64,000 nt of DNA, from the NCBI RefSeq assembly GCF_900107855.1, contig NZ_FNRJ01000006.1, positions 104,744-168,743 of the forward strand. The letters run 5' to 3'. The notes beneath the pieces were generated by a model. That model saw only the letters and a program-made list of their open reading frames with translations. It had not been told where the DNA came from and did no database searches. Origin of the DNA: Marinobacterium iners DSM 11526 (GTDB taxonomy: Bacteria; Pseudomonadota; Gammaproteobacteria; Pseudomonadales; Balneatricaceae). Positions 46,146 through 57,995 of the stretch are shown here, piece after piece (positions within the stretch are counted from its first letter, which is position 1; each line of letters opens with the position of its first letter). Both the position numbers and the translations under genes were made by a program.

Positions 46146-47216
46146 CTATAGCAGGGGTTGGCGCAACCTGGCATGAGAGGGTGAAAACTGACGGACATAT
46201 TCCTGCTGCCAAAGCTCGCGCCCCAGTGCATCCAGCGACTGTTGACGACCCGAGGCAATCCACTGCGCCAGTGCAGTTGCCACATCCGGCCAGGGCGACG
46301 GACTTGGAGACGACTGTGCCAGCCATGCCTCTACCGGCTCCAGCGCCAGCTCCGACATGGTATTGGCCAGCCCCATCTGTTTCAATACAGCGGCGTTGGA
46401 GCGCTGTTCCACCTGACTGTGCAGCGGTTTGACCAGCAGTTTTTTTCCCGCCTGAATCGCCTCGCTGCACAAACCAAAACCGGCATTGCTGATCACGCCG
46501 GCACAGCTGCACAAGTCACGCTGAAAACCGTCACGCGAGAAGGGTTGCAGTTCCAAAGGCCCGCGCTGCTCAGGTGTTGCAATATTGCAATAAACGCGAA
46601 AGCGATACTTCGGAAAGGCACTCAGCCAGTAGATAACCTCATCCATGGACTCAAACGGCAGATACACCAGAATTTTGTCCGGTTCCTCAGTCAACGGATA
46701 GGGCGGAGGGGCTACCAAGGGTGGCAAAATGGGAGCATCGAAGTGGTACCAGTGCACACCCACCGCCTCATCCACAGGTGCGAACAGTTTGAGTGACGGT
46801 TTCAACCAGGGTTTGAATCCGGTCCCGGGAATGGGGTGATGGAAAGCATACTGGTGAGCAATACCGAGTGAGGGTACGCCCTGATGCCGTGCTGCCCAGG
46901 CCGTGACAGGTTCAAAGTCACTCAGCACCAGATCGTAGCGGCTCAGATCCAGCTGGCGGTAATCGCGCCAGAACTGCACTGGCCGACTTTGCCTAAGAGT
47001 TTTCAGCCAGCCCACCCGCCCTGCAGAGGTGACAAAGGTAAAACCACGCCGGGTTTCAAACCGACCAAAGCACTCCATATTGAACAGTCGTTCAGGCGCC
47101 CGTCCACTCAGCAGCACATCAACCTCAACGCCTGCCGCCTGCAGCGCAGGCAGCAGCACCCGAGCCCGGGTGATATGTCCATTCCCGGTTGCCTGCACGC
47201 CATACAGAATACGCAT
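46146..47216 (-). CDS. MJ1255/VC2487-type family glycosyltransferase
   Basis: A 356-residue GT-B glycosyltransferase. The N-terminal half has YGVQATGNGHITRA (a glycine-rich acceptor or diphosphate site), SDFEPVTAWAARHQGVPSLGI and AHQYAFHHP. The C-terminal half has the donor-binding GVISNAGFGLCSEAIQAGKKLLVKPL, where the family places a UDP-sugar. No signal peptide or transmembrane helix. The ATG overlaps the stop of the PAP2 phosphatase gene by one base (TGATG), with GGGAG upstream, so translation is coupled. Likely acts on a lipid acceptor at the inner membrane; substrate unknown. Confidence 0.82.
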   Translation of the reverse strand: MRILYGVQATGNGHITRARVLLPALQAAGVEVDVLLSGRAPERLFNMECFGRFETRRGFTFVTSAGRVGWLKTLRQSRPVQFWRDYRQLDLSRYDLVLSDFEPVTAWAARHQGVPSLGIAHQYAFHHPIPGTGFKPWLKPSLKLFAPVDEAVGVHWYHFDAPILPPLVAPPPYPLTEEPDKILVYLPFESMDEVIYWLSAFPKYRFRVYCNIATPEQRGPLELQPFSRDGFQRDLCSCAGVISNAGFGLCSEAIQAGKKLLVKPLHSQVEQRSNAAVLKQMGLANTMSELALEPVEAWLAQSSPSPSPWPDVATALAQWIASGRQQSLDALGRELWQQEYVRQFSPSHARLRQPLL

Positions 47217-47746
47217 CAGATCCACTCCCAGACGCCCAGCGCCAGCAGGGTCGAAGTGATGCCAAGCAAAGCACCTGCGGCAATATCAGTCGGGTAGTGA
47301 ACACCAAGCAGCACTCGGGAGCTACCGATCAACAGTGCCAGAATAAAACCAGGCAGCATTAGTGAAGGGTAAAATTGCGCCAGCAGCATGGCAAATACGA
47401 AGGCGGCTGCGGTATGTCCGGACGGGAAGCTGAATTTGTCCGATGGCTCGATGGCCGCTCGAAACCCCTGCAGACGATGGCAGGGCCGGTCACGCCGGAT
47501 GGTGTTTTTCAGCAGCAGATAGAGCGGCAACTCAATGCCGTAGGCCAAAAGCCCGACCAGCAGAAAGGCCTGGCCATCTTCAGGCTCCCACAGAGCCAGC
47601 GTCAGGCCCAGTATGAGATAGAGGCCGCCATCCCCAAGCCGGGAGATCCATCGGCTGCCCGCCATCACCGGTGCATGCTGACCGTAGCCGTTGCACCAGA
47701 AGAAGGCGCGGGTATCGAAGGCGTTAAGCTTCTGCAAACGGTTCAT
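47216..47746 (-). CDS. PAP2-family membrane phosphatase
   Basis: A 176-residue integral membrane phosphatase with five or six hydrophobic helices. The three PAP2 motifs are present: KNTIRRDRP (KX6RP), PSGHT, and SRVLLGVHYPTD (SRX5HX3D), so it should be active on a lipid pyrophosphate or phosphatidate. The start at 47746 (MNRLQKLNAFD) follows GGGGTGG. Its stop overlaps the start of the glycosyltransferase gene, a strong hint that the two act on the same lipid-linked substrate. Undecaprenyl-pyrophosphate recycling is another possibility. Confidence 0.87.
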   Translation of the reverse strand: MNRLQKLNAFDTRAFFWCNGYGQHAPVMAGSRWISRLGDGGLYLILGLTLALWEPEDGQAFLLVGLLAYGIELPLYLLLKNTIRRDRPCHRLQGFRAAIEPSDKFSFPSGHTAAAFVFAMLLAQFYPSLMLPGFILALLIGSSRVLLGVHYPTDIAAGALLGITSTLLALGVWEWI

Positions 47747-47839
47747 GGCGACCACCCCTTGTTGGCACTCAGGTGATCATTTTTCGTTCAAAGCGGTGAA
47801 AGTGCAGTTACATCAAGGTGAAGCTTTAATGACAGCCAC

Positions 47840-48727
47840 TCAGTGCTGCAGCCAGTCAGTAATCAGTTGCGTCAGGCGATTCGGGTTGTCCCAGGGCAAC
47901 ATATGCCCCTCCCCTTCCACATTGATCAGTTCAAATGGCTGTTTTAGCCATTCCTGTACCCGTTGGGAGTAACTCAGTGGCAATACCTCGTCTTCGCTGC
48001 CGTGGATGATCAGGCCGCGGAAGTTGAACGTCCTCGACAGGCTGCCGAAGCGGTGTGTGAACAGGCTGGACAGGGTGCGTAGCGGATAGTCGAAGACAAT
48101 CAGGGGATCGCTGTTGATCTCTTCGCCGGCAGGGTGACCGGCCAGTAGACGATCGTAGTCGATGAAATTCTTCATCGGCAGCTGTAAGCCCGGCAGCAGC
48201 AACGCACTGCTCCAGATCCATGACCAGCCGACTTGATGCAGCATATCCGGTGCCATTTCGGGTACCAGCAGCGTACCGCAAACCAATCGTTCAATACGTG
48301 ACTCCCTCTCGGCACAGGCCAGCCCCAGCAATGCTCCGATGGAGTAGCCGTATAAGTATACGGGGCCACTGAAAGTCTGCTGGTAATAGTCGAGGATCTC
48401 GCTCAGATCGGTGCAGACCTGGTCTACTGTGTACAGGCCACGCTCGCCACCGGAGTAGCCATGGCCACGCAGGTCCACACCGACCACATTGAGGCCCTGA
48501 GCGGAAAGATCGGACAGCAGCTCGGCATAGAGCTCGGAATACGTGCCGATACCGGGAATGAACAGCAGCAGGGGTGCCGTCTCATCAGCACAGGAGTATA
48601 GCTCGGTATGCAGCGGTAACGTGCCGATACGAACACATCGACGCAGTTCCAGCCGAGACTCAATACCCAGCTTTCGGCGCAGCTCGGTACGCTGAAGATC
48701 AACGGGCGGGTTATAGCAACTGTTCAT
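47840..48727 (-). CDS. Alpha/beta hydrolase, monoacylglycerol lipase-like
   Basis: A 295-residue serine hydrolase. The nucleophile elbow is YGYSIG with Ser near residue 143, VVGVDLRGHGYSGGERG is the oxyanion-side motif, the acid lies in IIHGSEDEVLPLSYSQRV and the catalytic histidine in VEGEGHMLPWDN near the C terminus. The overall form resembles lysophospholipase/monoacylglycerol lipase enzymes. No signal peptide. The start at 48727 (MNSCYNPPVD) lies 8 bases after the mutM stop. Located between mutM and the PAP2 gene on the same strand. Confidence 0.84.
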   Translation of the reverse strand: MNSCYNPPVDLQRTELRRKLGIESRLELRRCVRIGTLPLHTELYSCADETAPLLLFIPGIGTYSELYAELLSDLSAQGLNVVGVDLRGHGYSGGERGLYTVDQVCTDLSEILDYYQQTFSGPVYLYGYSIGALLGLACAERESRIERLVCGTLLVPEMAPDMLHQVGWSWIWSSALLLPGLQLPMKNFIDYDRLLAGHPAGEEINSDPLIVFDYPLRTLSSLFTHRFGSLSRTFNFRGLIIHGSEDEVLPLSYSQRVQEWLKQPFELINVEGEGHMLPWDNPNRLTQLITDWLQH

Positions 48728-48735
48728 GTAACTCC

Positions 48736-49548
48736 TCAACGCTGGCAGCGGCGACAGAATACGGTACTGCGCTGACCCAGCTTTATTTCGGTAAGGTGCT
48801 CGCCACAACCATTGCAGGGCTGACCACCTCGGCCATACACATCCAGCACCTGACTGAAGTAGCCAGGCTTGCCATCGCCCCCCACAAAGTCGCGCAAAGT
48901 GGTGCCTCCCTGTTCAATGGCGGCTGCAAGTACAGTCTTGATGGTTTCAACCAGTACCGACAGCCTCTCTGCAGAGATACGCCCCGCCGCTCGGCGTGGA
49001 TCGATTCCGGCACGATACAGGGCTTCATTGGCATAAATGTTACCGACCCCGACCACAACCTGCGCATTCATGATCAGTGCCTTGATTGCTGTTCTGCGCC
49101 CTTTGCAGGCGGTCTGCAGATACTCGGCGGTAAAGTCCTCGCTCAGCGGCTCCGGCCCCAGATGGGCCAGCAGGCTGTGTTCGGTACCGTTTTCCTGCCA
49201 CAGCACGGCACCGAAGCGACGTGGATCAGTCAGCCGCAGCAGCTGCCCGGACGCCAGCACCAGATCCACATGGTCATGCTTGCCCGGAACCGTACCCTGC
49301 GGCAGGATGCGCAGACTGCCTGACATACCCAGGTGCACGATCATCTGTCCTCGACTGAAACTCAGCAGCAGATACTTCGCACGCCGCTCGACGCACCGCA
49401 CCTCATCACCTTCAACCCATTGTGCCAACTGCTCGGGAATGGGCCAGCGCAGTCTGGATTGACGCACCTCCAGCCGCGTGACACGCTGATGAACAATATG
49501 GGGCGCAATCCCACGGCATGTGGTTTCAACTTCTGGCAACTCAGGCAT
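48736..49548 (-). CDS. mutM: Formamidopyrimidine-DNA glycosylase MutM (Fpg)
   Basis: Removes 8-oxoguanine and formamidopyrimidines from DNA. It has 270 residues. The catalytic N terminus MPELPEVET places P2 and E3 correctly after Met removal. It contains [28 protein letters not shown] and the C-terminal zinc finger with four cysteines ([11 protein letters not shown] and VFCRRCQR). The in-frame ATG at 49647 lies far upstream inside the next gene and is rejected. The start overlaps the end of the exporter gene by 8 bases. Fits the Pseudomonas gene order near coaD and rpmB only loosely. Confidence 0.96.
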   Translation of the reverse strand: MPELPEVETTCRGIAPHIVHQRVTRLEVRQSRLRWPIPEQLAQWVEGDEVRCVERRAKYLLLSFSRGQMIVHLGMSGSLRILPQGTVPGKHDHVDLVLASGQLLRLTDPRRFGAVLWQENGTEHSLLAHLGPEPLSEDFTAEYLQTACKGRRTAIKALIMNAQVVVGVGNIYANEALYRAGIDPRRAAGRISAERLSVLVETIKTVLAAAIEQGGTTLRDFVGGDGKPGYFSQVLDVYGRGGQPCNGCGEHLTEIKLGQRSTVFCRRCQR

Positions 49549-50443
49549 GACCCTTCTCCCGTGAAGGCTTGGCAGGGCGCAGTACCAGATAAACACCGAA
49601 TACCGCCAGCGCCATGCCACCCAGCGCCAGCACCGACAGCTCTTCACCGAACAGCCACCAGGCTTCCAGTGCCGTTACGGGCGGCACCAGATAGAAGTAG
49701 CTGGCCACACGTGCCACTTCGCCCTCTCGGATCATCAACATCAGCAGCAGAATGGCACTGACCGACAGACCAAACACCAGCCACAGCAGGGCACCAATAA
49801 GCTCCGGGTGCCATTCAACTTCTCGCGTTTCCAGACCAAAACTCAACAGCGCCATCATCAACGCCGTGGACAGGTACTGGAAAAAAGATCCCGTCAGCAG
49901 GTCCGTCCCCGCCCCGAAGCGCTTCTGGTACAGCGTGCCTATCGAAATACCCACCAACGCCACCATCGCTGCCAATACAGCCTCAATGCGCACCTCAAAG
50001 TTGCCCGGCTGCAGCCCGCTGCCCAGCACCAGCACCACCCCCAAAAGCCCCAGCAGCAGCCCGCCCCACTGGGGCCGGCGCAAGGTCTGCCCGGTCATCA
50101 TCCAGGCCAAAACCGCTGTCAGAACCGGTTGCAGCCCGACCAGAATGGAGGTCACACCCGCCGGCAGCTGCCATTTGATCGCAGCAAATACACCGCCCAG
50201 ATAGCATCCATGCACCAGCGCCCCTGCAACGAGCTGATGCATCGCCTGCGACGGCGAAGGCCAGCGGGCACGGAATATGAAGATAAACGCAAGGAACACG
50301 CCCAGCGTCAGCAGCATGCGGATCAGCAACAGGTTGAATGGCTCGATGTACGGCAGGCCGTAACGGGCACCGATAAAACCGGTACTCCACAGCAGTACAA
50401 ACGCCAGAGGTACAAAACGAATCAACGCGGGAGGAACAGACAT
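49541..50443 (-). CDS. EamA/DMT superfamily drug/metabolite transporter
   Basis: A 300-residue exporter with ten predicted transmembrane helices in two EamA repeats. Typical features: [21 protein letters not shown] at the start, [36 protein letters not shown] (end of the first repeat) and [19 protein letters not shown] in the second. Substrate unknown; relatives export amino acids or nucleosides. First gene of the mutM-hydrolase-PAP2-glycosyltransferase run, overlapping mutM by 8 bases. Its start at 50443 is 63 bases from the rpmG terminator region. Confidence 0.88.
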   Translation of the reverse strand: MSVPPALIRFVPLAFVLLWSTGFIGARYGLPYIEPFNLLLIRMLLTLGVFLAFIFIFRARWPSPSQAMHQLVAGALVHGCYLGGVFAAIKWQLPAGVTSILVGLQPVLTAVLAWMMTGQTLRRPQWGGLLLGLLGVVLVLGSGLQPGNFEVRIEAVLAAMVALVGISIGTLYQKRFGAGTDLLTGSFFQYLSTALMMALLSFGLETREVEWHPELIGALLWLVFGLSVSAILLLMLMIREGEVARVASYFYLVPPVTALEAWWLFGEELSVLALGGMALAVFGVYLVLRPAKPSREKGHA

Positions 50444-50505
50444 TCAGGGGCCTTCTGCACAGGAAACAAACCTTACAACAACGGTCGGATATACAGCATG
50501 CCAGA

Positions 50506-50544
50506 AAATAAAAAACCCCGCAGCACATTCAGCACTGCGGGGTT
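50506..50544 (-). terminator. Rho-independent terminator after rpmBG
   Basis: On the minus strand AACCCCGCAG (50544-50535) pairs exactly with CTGCGGGGTT (50523-50514) around an 11-base loop, followed by TTTTTATTTT (50513-50506). Confidence 0.8.
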
Positions 50545-50568
50545 CCGGGATCTCCAGTCCAGAACCAA

Positions 50569-50736
50569 TTACTTGATCTTGGCTTCCTTGTAGATCACGT
50601 GCTTACGAACAACCGGGTCGTATTTCTTGAATTCGAACTTGTCCGGAGTGTTACGCTTGTTCTTGTCGGTGGTGTAGAAGTGACCGGTTCCTGCAGAGGA
50701 TACCAGACGGATCTTCTCGCGTGCGCCTTTAGCCAT
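50569..50736 (-). CDS. rpmG: 50S ribosomal protein L33
   Basis: Large-subunit protein of 55 residues. [20 protein letters not shown] begins the protein, followed by YTTDKNKRN and the tail [10 protein letters not shown]. It is the form without zinc cysteines (no CxxC pair), so it is zinc-independent. GAGGAGA precedes the start. It is co-transcribed with rpmB, which ends 13 bases upstream, and is followed by a terminator. Confidence 0.97.
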   Translation of the reverse strand: MAKGAREKIRLVSSAGTGHFYTTDKNKRNTPDKFEFKKYDPVVRKHVIYKEAKIK

Positions 50737-50749
50737 GATTCAAATCTCC

Positions 50750-50986
50750 TCAGACTTTCTCGCCACGGGCACGCAGTTCGGTCAGAACCGAATCGATACC
50801 CTTCTTGTCGATGATACGCATGCCCTTGGAGGAAACACGCAGACGTACGAAACGGTTTTCGCTCTCTACCCAAAAACGGTGCCAATGCAGGTTCGGCAGG
50901 AAGCGACGACGCGTTTTACGGTTTGAGTGGGAAACGTTGTTCCCGGTTACCGGGCCTTTGCCCGTTACCATGCAAACTCGAGACAT
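50750..50986 (-). CDS. rpmB: 50S ribosomal protein L28
   Basis: Large-subunit protein of 78 residues, the usual length. [20 protein letters not shown] begins the protein, followed by [18 protein letters not shown] and the tail ELRARGEKV. Only one cysteine is present, so this too is the zinc-free type. The start follows AGAAAGG at a usual distance. The 198 bases upstream, as far as radC, should hold the promoter, but no strong consensus was identified. Confidence 0.97.
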   Translation of the reverse strand: MSRVCMVTGKGPVTGNNVSHSNRKTRRRFLPNLHWHRFWVESENRFVRLRVSSKGMRIIDKKGIDSVLTELRARGEKV

Positions 50987-51184
50987 AGTGACTAAACCTT
51001 TCTAACAAGGGTTATGTTTACTTCTGTTCGATGTTTATTGGCCACACAACCGGTGCGACCTCAGGCGGAGCGTCCCATACGAATAAGCCGGACAGAATAC
51101 CGTACCATTAAGGAACAGAAGGCCGCATATCATACAGAAGCCAATGCAACCACGCCAGCGAATTGTTGAATTTTTCACCAGCGG

Positions 51185-51859
51185 TCACAGCAGCCCGCGT
51201 TCGGCGAACGAAACCGTCTCGCCATCACCAATCACCATATGGTCCAGCACCCGAATATCGACCAGTCCCAGCGCCTGAATCAACCGATCGGTGATCTGTC
51301 GATCGGCCTGCGATGGTTCGGCCACGCCGGAAGGATGGTTGTGCGCCAGGATAACCGCCGCGGCATTATGTGCCAGCGCCAGCTTAACCACCTCGCGCGG
51401 ATGTACGCTGGCGGCATTGATGGTGCCATAGAACAGCGCCTCGTAGCGGATCACTCGGTGGCGGTTATCCAGCAGCAGACAGGCGAACACTTCACGCGGC
51501 TCATGCCGCAGACGACTGGCCAGGTACTGACGCACCATGGTCGGGCTCTCCAGCGCCGACTCCCGCACCAGCTGAGCTTCCAGGTGACGCCGCGACATCT
51601 CCAGCACCGCCTGCAGCTGAACATACTTGGCCGGCCCCAGACCATGAGCTGTGCAGAAATCCGCCTGGCTGCACTCCAACAGCGGTCGCAGGCCGCCGAA
51701 ATGTTCCAGCAGTTGTCGCGCCAGATCTACCGCGCTGCAGCCCTGCACACCGGTGCGCAGAAAGATCGCCAGCAGCTCGGCATCCGACAACGCAGCAGCC
51801 CCCCGCGCCAGCAGTTTTTCTCTTGGCCGCTCTTCCGCCGGCCAGTCACTGATCGCCAT
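51185..51859 (-). CDS. radC: RadC/MPN-domain DNA repair-associated protein
   Basis: JAMM/MPN-fold protein of 224 residues. An N-terminal helix-hairpin-helix-like region ([29 protein letters not shown]) is followed by the JAMM metal site with [14 protein letters not shown] near residue 175 (HxH...D). Once described as a repair gene, but the phenotype was later assigned to recG, so its role is unclear. The start at 51859 has GGGAGGT at good spacing; a GTG at 51865 is too close. Transcribed divergently from coaBC, as in many gammaproteobacteria. Confidence 0.94.
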   Translation of the reverse strand: MAISDWPAEERPREKLLARGAAALSDAELLAIFLRTGVQGCSAVDLARQLLEHFGGLRPLLECSQADFCTAHGLGPAKYVQLQAVLEMSRRHLEAQLVRESALESPTMVRQYLASRLRHEPREVFACLLLDNRHRVIRYEALFYGTINAASVHPREVVKLALAHNAAAVILAHNHPSGVAEPSQADRQITDRLIQALGLVDIRVLDHMVIGDGETVSFAERGLL

Positions 51860-51969
51860 GCTCACCTCCCTGTGAGTGTGAATCCGGGCTGAATCGTCTA
51901 CGCATTGCCCGGCTGAAGTGGTATCTTAACGCTCCAAACCAGAATGAGAAACTATCGGACATTCAGGGT

Positions 51970-53190
51970 ATGCACAGACTCACTAACCGGCAGATTCTGC
52001 TCGGAATCACCGGCGGCATTGCCGCCTACAAAAGTGCCGAACTGACCCGACTGCTCAAGGGCGCCGGGGCCGATGTACGCATTGTCATGACCGCCGCGGC
52101 AACCGAATTCATCACCCCGCTGACACTGCAGGCACTGTCTGGACACCCGGTACATCAACATCTGCTCGACCCCGAAGCCGAAGCGGGCATGGGCCATATC
52201 GAACTGGCCAAATGGGCCGACCTGATTCTGATCGCACCGGCCAGTGCGGACTTCATCGCCCGCTTCAGCGCCGGCATGGGTGACGATCTGCTGACTACCT
52301 TGTGTCTGGCCACCGATGCACCCATCTGCCTGGCACCGGCGATGAATCAGGCGATGTGGCGCGACCCGCGCACCCAGCACAATATCCAGCAGCTGAGCCA
52401 TCAGGGCGTCAAGGTGTTTGGTCCTGGGGTTGGTGCTCAGGCCTGTGGCGATACCGGCCCCGGACGCATGTTGGAGCCGGAAGAGCTAGCCGAACTGACC
52501 GCCGAGCAGTTTCAGCACGGTGCACTCAGTGGCAAACGGGTATTCATCACAGCCGGCCCCACTCGAGAGCCCCTGGACCCGGTGCGCTTCATCTCCAATC
52601 ACAGCTCCGGCAAAATGGGCTATGCGCTGGCGGAAGCCGCTGCCGATGCCGGTGCTGATGTGCGCCTGATCAGCGGTCCTGTCAATCTGCCATCCCCCCC
52701 GCGAGTGGAGTGTGTTCAGGTGGAAAGCGCCGAACAGATGCTGGCCGCTTCGCTGGACGGCGTTGAGCAGTGCGATATTTTTATCGCCGCCGCTGCCGTG
52801 GCCGACTATCGCCCGGTGGCGGTCGCCGAACACAAGATCAAGAAAGGCAGTGAAGAGATCATGGAGCTGCGCCTGATCAAGAACCCGGATATCGTTGCCA
52901 CGGTTGCCGGGCTGGAACGGCAGCGCCCCTTTACCGTGGGGTTTGCCGCCGAAACCCGTGACGTACTCGAATATGCCCGCAGCAAGCTGGAACGCAAGGG
53001 GCTGGATCTGATCATCGCCAATGACGTGTCTAATCCCGATATCGGTTTCAACAGCGATGACAACGCCGTTACGCTGGTCAGTACAGCCACGACCCTGACC
53101 CTACCACTGGGTCCGAAGCGGTTGCTGGCACGCCAGCTGATTGATCAGATCGCCGAGCATTTCCACCGCAAGAGCCAGAGAACAGAATGA
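51970..53190 (+). CDS. coaBC: Bifunctional phosphopantothenoylcysteine decarboxylase/synthetase CoaBC (Dfp)
   Basis: Two consecutive steps of coenzyme A synthesis, 406 residues, the E. coli length. The CoaC flavoprotein half (about 1-190) has [13 protein letters not shown], the [19 protein letters not shown] active-site histidine region, and [10 protein letters not shown]. The CoaB half follows, with [46 protein letters not shown] and the KIKK motif (KIKKGSEE). The stop overlaps the dut start by four bases (ATGA). CoaD is encoded separately at 35801. Confidence 0.96.
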   Translation: MHRLTNRQILLGITGGIAAYKSAELTRLLKGAGADVRIVMTAAATEFITPLTLQALSGHPVHQHLLDPEAEAGMGHIELAKWADLILIAPASADFIARFSAGMGDDLLTTLCLATDAPICLAPAMNQAMWRDPRTQHNIQQLSHQGVKVFGPGVGAQACGDTGPGRMLEPEELAELTAEQFQHGALSGKRVFITAGPTREPLDPVRFISNHSSGKMGYALAEAAADAGADVRLISGPVNLPSPPRVECVQVESAEQMLAASLDGVEQCDIFIAAAAVADYRPVAVAEHKIKKGSEEIMELRLIKNPDIVATVAGLERQRPFTVGFAAETRDVLEYARSKLERKGLDLIIANDVSNPDIGFNSDDNAVTLVSTATTLTLPLGPKRLLARQLIDQIAEHFHRKSQRTE

Positions 53191-53642
53191 AAGCACTGCA
53201 AGTCAAGATTCTGAACGACCGCATCGGTCGTGACATCCCCCTGCCCGCCTACGCCACTGAAGGCTCCGCCGGTCTCGATCTGCGCGCCTGCCTTGATCAG
53301 GCACTGACGCTGGAGCCGGGGCAGACCGAGCTGATTCCTACGGGACTGGCGATCCACATCGCGGACCCGGGCCTGTGTGCCATGATCCTTCCGCGCTCGG
53401 GCCTCGGCCACAAGCACGGCATCGTATTGGGCAACCTGGTCGGTCTGATCGATTCTGACTATCAGGGCCAGCTATTTGTGTCCTGCTGGAACCGGGGCCA
53501 GACCACCTTCACCATCGAGCCGGGTGAGCGTATCGCTCAGATGGTTCTGGTACCGGTGATGCAGGCCGAATTCGAGATTGTCGACGAATTCAGCAACTCT
53601 GAGCGCGGCGCGGGTGGCTTCGGCTCTTCCGGTCGCCACTGA
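53187..53642 (+). CDS. dut: Deoxyuridine 5'-triphosphate nucleotidohydrolase (dUTPase)
   Basis: Trimeric enzyme that cleaves dUTP to dUMP, keeping uracil out of DNA. It has 151 residues, the E. coli length. All five motifs are present: [42 protein letters not shown] and the C-terminal [12 protein letters not shown]. Its ATG overlaps the coaBC stop. The coaBC-dut-algC-argB-slmA order is conserved in Pseudomonas. Confidence 0.97.
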   Translation: MKALQVKILNDRIGRDIPLPAYATEGSAGLDLRACLDQALTLEPGQTELIPTGLAIHIADPGLCAMILPRSGLGHKHGIVLGNLVGLIDSDYQGQLFVSCWNRGQTTFTIEPGERIAQMVLVPVMQAEFEIVDEFSNSERGAGGFGSSGRH

Positions 53643-53683
53643 ATCAATCAGTAAACACTTACTCACGACAGGGAACAGTATCA

Positions 53684-56003
<2,320 letters not shown>

Positions 56004-56013
56004 CAGGCGGATG

Positions 56014-56625
56014 ATGAGCGACAAGGAACAGAAAATTTCACGCCGCGAGCAGATTCTGCAGGCGCTGGCACAGATGCTGGAAAACAACCCGGGGCAACGG
56101 ATCACCACCGCGGCCCTGGCGCGTGAGGTGGGCGTGTCTGAGGCGGCCCTCTACCGCCACTTCCCGAGCAAGGCACGCATGTTCGAAGGATTGATCGGCT
56201 TTATCGAAGAGACTCTGTTCTCGCGCATTACGCTGATCACTCAGTCAGATGTGGGCGGCGTGCGCCAGTGTGAGCAGATTCTGACCCTGCTGCTGGCATT
56301 CGTGGAAAAGAACCCGGGCATGGCCCGGATTCTGACGGGTGACGCCCTTTCGGGTGAAACCGAGCGCCTGCGAGTACGCATCAACCAGTTGTTCGAACGA
56401 CTGGAAACCCAGTTGAAGCAGATCATGCGAGAGGCAGAGGTGCGTGAGGGGCTGCGTACGGAGATCCCTGCCGGCTCGGCTGCCAACCTGATGCTGGCCG
56501 CAGCCGAGGGTCGTATCCGTCAGTTTGTGCGCAGCGAATTCAAACGCCGTCCGACCGAGTTCTGGCCTGAGCAGTGGGCGCGGCTGGGAACCGGGCTGTA
56601 CCGTGCACCCGTCGCCTCGGCATAA
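56014..56625 (+). CDS. slmA: Nucleoid occlusion factor SlmA
   Basis: TetR-family DNA-binding protein that blocks FtsZ assembly over the nucleoid. It has 203 residues with the start at 56014; the adjacent ATG at 56011 is poorly spaced from AGGCGG. HTH region: [32 protein letters not shown] (about 30-64), nearly the family signature. [18 protein letters not shown] and the C terminal [11 protein letters not shown] are also conserved. It follows argB by 10 bases. The stop lies 9 bases before the convergent ctpA end. Confidence 0.94.
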   Translation: MSDKEQKISRREQILQALAQMLENNPGQRITTAALAREVGVSEAALYRHFPSKARMFEGLIGFIEETLFSRITLITQSDVGGVRQCEQILTLLLAFVEKNPGMARILTGDALSGETERLRVRINQLFERLETQLKQIMREAEVREGLRTEIPAGSAANLMLAAAEGRIRQFVRSEFKRRPTEFWPEQWARLGTGLYRAPVASA

Positions 56626-56634
56626 CGAAGGGCG

Positions 56635-57972
56635 TCAACCCTCGGAGCCTGCCTCAGCAGGCTCCCGCTTCAGGATGTGCATCGCCTTGAGCAGATTCAG
56701 AGATTCGTACAACTGATAGTCTCGCTCAGCAAGATCACGACTGCTCGAGCTCTGCTCTGACTGAACGTTCTCCGCATTTCCATTTTCCAGATGCCCTGCA
56801 AGATTGCGCTCCTTTACACCCATCTCCTTACGGATCCCGGTGAGCTTGCCCTCATCTACCCGCAGATCAGGCGTAATACCCTGCGCCTGAATGGAACGCC
56901 CACCAGGGGTATAGTAACGTGCGGTTGTCAGCTTGATCGCACGCTCCCCCCCCAATGGCAACACGGTCTGTACCGATCCTTTGCCAAAGCTGTCTGTCCC
57001 CATGATGATGGCACGTTTGTGATCCTGCAGAGCGCCTGCCACAATTTCAGACGCCGAGGCTGAACCACCGTTTATCAGCACCACCAGCGGCGTATTGGCG
57101 GCCGCTGTCTGGGCATTGGCATTGAAGCGCAGCTCGGAGTTTGGCAGCCGGCCTTCGGTATAGACGATCAGGCCTGAGTCAAGGAATGCATTGCTTACCT
57201 CAACCGCTGCCTGCAATACCCCTCCGGGATTATTGCGCAGATCCAGTACCAGCCCCTGCAGTGGCGCTGCCTGCTGCATCTCGTTAATCGCCTTGACCAG
57301 GTCTTCACCGGTATGGGACTGGAACTGGGATACCCGCAGATAACCGTAACCCGGCTCAAGCAGTTCATGACGCACGCTGGTCACCTTGATCACGTCGCGT
57401 ACGATTTCCAGTTCAAACGGCTTGTCCTCTCCATCACGCATGATGGTCAGGCGGATGCCGGTACCTACTTCTCCACGCATCAGCTCAACGGCCTGATTCA
57501 AGTCCATCCCCTGCACCGGTACATCGTCGAGCTTGATGATAAGGTCACCGGCGCGTACACCGGCACGTTGTGCAGGTGTATCATCGATCGGGGCTATCAC
57601 GCGAATGAAGCCGTCTTCCTGTCCCACTTCGATGCCAAGGCCGCCAAATTCACCCCGGGTATGAACCTGCAGGCTTTCGAACGCCTCAGGTTCCAGATAG
57701 GCGGAATGCGGGTCAAGGCCTGCCAGCATGCCGCGGATGGCATCTTCAAGCAGCTGCCGGTCATCAACCGGCTCCACATAGGCCTGCTTGATGCGGTCAA
57801 ATACATCCGCAAACATCCGCAATTCTTCCAGCGGCAGAGTTTTCTCTGTCGTCTCTGCAGCAGCACTGGGCTCGGCTGACGCTTGCTGAGCCAGTGGACC
57901 AAAGAAAGGCAGTAAACTCAGCGCCGTGATGGCTGTGGCAGTTGCCAGCGGTGTACGCCCGTAGAGCTTCAT
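56635..57972 (-). CDS. ctpA: Carboxyl-terminal processing protease CtpA (S41 family)
   Basis: Periplasmic serine protease with a PDZ domain, 445 residues. A signal peptide covers about 1-34 (cleavage near AQQASA). PDZ spans about 90-170 (GGLGIEVGQ, IAPIDDTPAQRAGVRAGD), followed by the S41 core with the catalytic Ser in NGGSASASEIVAGAL and Lys in GTDSFGKGSVQTVL. In Pseudomonas CtpA degrades peptidoglycan cross-link hydrolases. The start at 57972 follows GGGAA. It is the third gene of the gpmI-envC-ctpA run, 23 bases after envC. Confidence 0.93.
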   Translation of the reverse strand: MKLYGRTPLATATAITALSLLPFFGPLAQQASAEPSAAAETTEKTLPLEELRMFADVFDRIKQAYVEPVDDRQLLEDAIRGMLAGLDPHSAYLEPEAFESLQVHTRGEFGGLGIEVGQEDGFIRVIAPIDDTPAQRAGVRAGDLIIKLDDVPVQGMDLNQAVELMRGEVGTGIRLTIMRDGEDKPFELEIVRDVIKVTSVRHELLEPGYGYLRVSQFQSHTGEDLVKAINEMQQAAPLQGLVLDLRNNPGGVLQAAVEVSNAFLDSGLIVYTEGRLPNSELRFNANAQTAAANTPLVVLINGGSASASEIVAGALQDHKRAIIMGTDSFGKGSVQTVLPLGGERAIKLTTARYYTPGGRSIQAQGITPDLRVDEGKLTGIRKEMGVKERNLAGHLENGNAENVQSEQSSSSRDLAERDYQLYESLNLLKAMHILKREPAEAGSEG

Positions 57973-57995
57973 AAGTGTGTTCCCTGCATGGTGAA

